Assembly (NCBI RefSeq): GCF_000003815.2 | Contig: NW_023365766.1 | Coordinates: forward strand, 1-28,906 | Source: Branchiostoma floridae | Lineage: Eukaryota > Chordata > Leptocardii > Amphioxiformes > Branchiostomatidae | Reading direction: 5' to 3' | DNA length: 28,906 bases | Shown here: piece by piece, positions 28,311 to 28,906 of the stretch | Position numbering within the stretch: position 1 is the stretch's first letter | How the letters are laid out: every line of letters begins with the position of its first letter | Position numbers and translations under genes: made by a program | Notes under the pieces: generated by a model | What the model was told of the DNA's origin: nothing | The model's database searches: none | The model's input: the letters and a program-made list of their open reading frames with translations, nothing else

Positions 28311-28906
28311 TTCGAAGTGAGATGGCAAGCCCAGGCAACCACACAGCGGAAATTTTTCAAGTACAGGTTGAGGGTCATTTCCTTCAGCGTAATTCCCTAC
28401 ATGAATATCCCCACTGGCCAATCCTACGATGAATGGTTCAAGATTCATGTGAAGAGAATGACGTTGCCCACAGCTGTGCCAACTGGCTTTGACGGTCCTT
28501 GACTCTCTCCAGACTCCTGATACTCAACAGGAAGGGGCTGGGCACCAGAAGGGGCTGGGCACCCGGCTCACACTTTCTAACTACTTTGTACCTCGGTGTT
28601 GTCGAGTCAGGGAAAGATACGTTCTGCCCCCTTAACCGTCACTACATCTGTTTGCATCTTTTTTGGTGTGTGTGTGCGAGATTCCAAGTGACAGTGTGTG
28701 TGTGTGATGGTCAGAGTGACTGAGTTTGCGCATGTGTTCATTTTTTTTCCAATTTCTCAATTACATGAATATATTTAGTACACATGTACATCAGTCTATC
28801 GAGACATTCTATTACATAACATTATATTATTTCACATGAAAATCAAATTAACTTTTTCATCATTGTCCACTCTTTCAGATCATCAAGGATTACTCCAGCA
28901 TTCGTG
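28311..28906. other. Terminal stretch with short tandem repeats
   Basis: No supported gene. Seen here are a tandem GAAGGGGCTGGGCACC (about 28531-28563), GTGTGTGTG microsatellites (about 28667-28675 and 28694-28705), and AT-rich DNA to the end. The frame 28290-28502 may extend the decayed THAP copy but has no recognised motif. Confidence 0.4.

Overview
This is metazoan nuclear DNA from a draft assembly, with N-gaps at 2482-3387 (906 bases) and 25885-25984 (exactly 100 bases). It is intron-bearing, AT-rich between genes, and packed with diverse transposons: an L1/Tx1-type LINE, a Ngaro-type tyrosine-recombinase retroelement, a PIF/Harbinger DNA transposon with its MADF partner gene, foldback elements, minisatellites, and a THAP-domain gene. 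This mix, and several dispersed repeats that look familiar from lancelets, suggest an invertebrate deuterostome, most likely amphioxus (Branchiostoma). The species is inferred and cannot be proven from the window.

Layout. 1-4040: mostly non-coding; a ~640 bp foldback element (601-1237), an N-gap with a related direct repeat on its left, and a CpG-rich patch ending in a good splice donor (about 3540-3925). 4040-7146 continuing at 13066-13390: a tandemly duplicated ~1.38 kb block with a short exon-like core in each copy. Two copies carry a foldback element and a TATA-like box, and the last copy is split by the LINE. 7161-13050: a nearly complete L1-like LINE on the minus strand with target-site duplication, poly(A) tail, intact ORF1, broken ORF2 and a YY1-like motif at its 5' end. 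13660-14243 and 18923-19275: a degenerate minisatellite split by a Ngaro-type element (14244-18922, minus). That element has perfect-looking split direct repeats, a gag-like ORF, a satellite array where RT/RNase H would be expected, and only the C-terminal part of its tyrosine recombinase. 19340-20340: a dispersed repeat with a terminal hairpin; 20350-20700: a 43 bp minisatellite.

22200-25880: a PIF/Harbinger unit, with a two-exon DDE transposase (plus, one frameshift) converging on a spliced MADF-type gene (minus) whose 5' part disappears into the second gap. 25985-26333 and 26836-27000: an array of about 16 short, near-perfect palindromes (core AGCACTGG...CCAGTGCT) separated by unique spacers. 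This is the most unusual structure in the window. 27270-28310: a THAP-domain first exon behind a pair of inverted ETS-type sites, followed by a MITE-like repeat and a second, decayed THAP copy that keeps one ETS-type site.

The functional links visible are within the mobile elements: LINE ORF1+ORF2, Ngaro gag+recombinase, and Harbinger transposase+MADF protein. No complete host gene is contained in the window; the THAP exon and the duplicated exon-like blocks are the best host-gene candidates.
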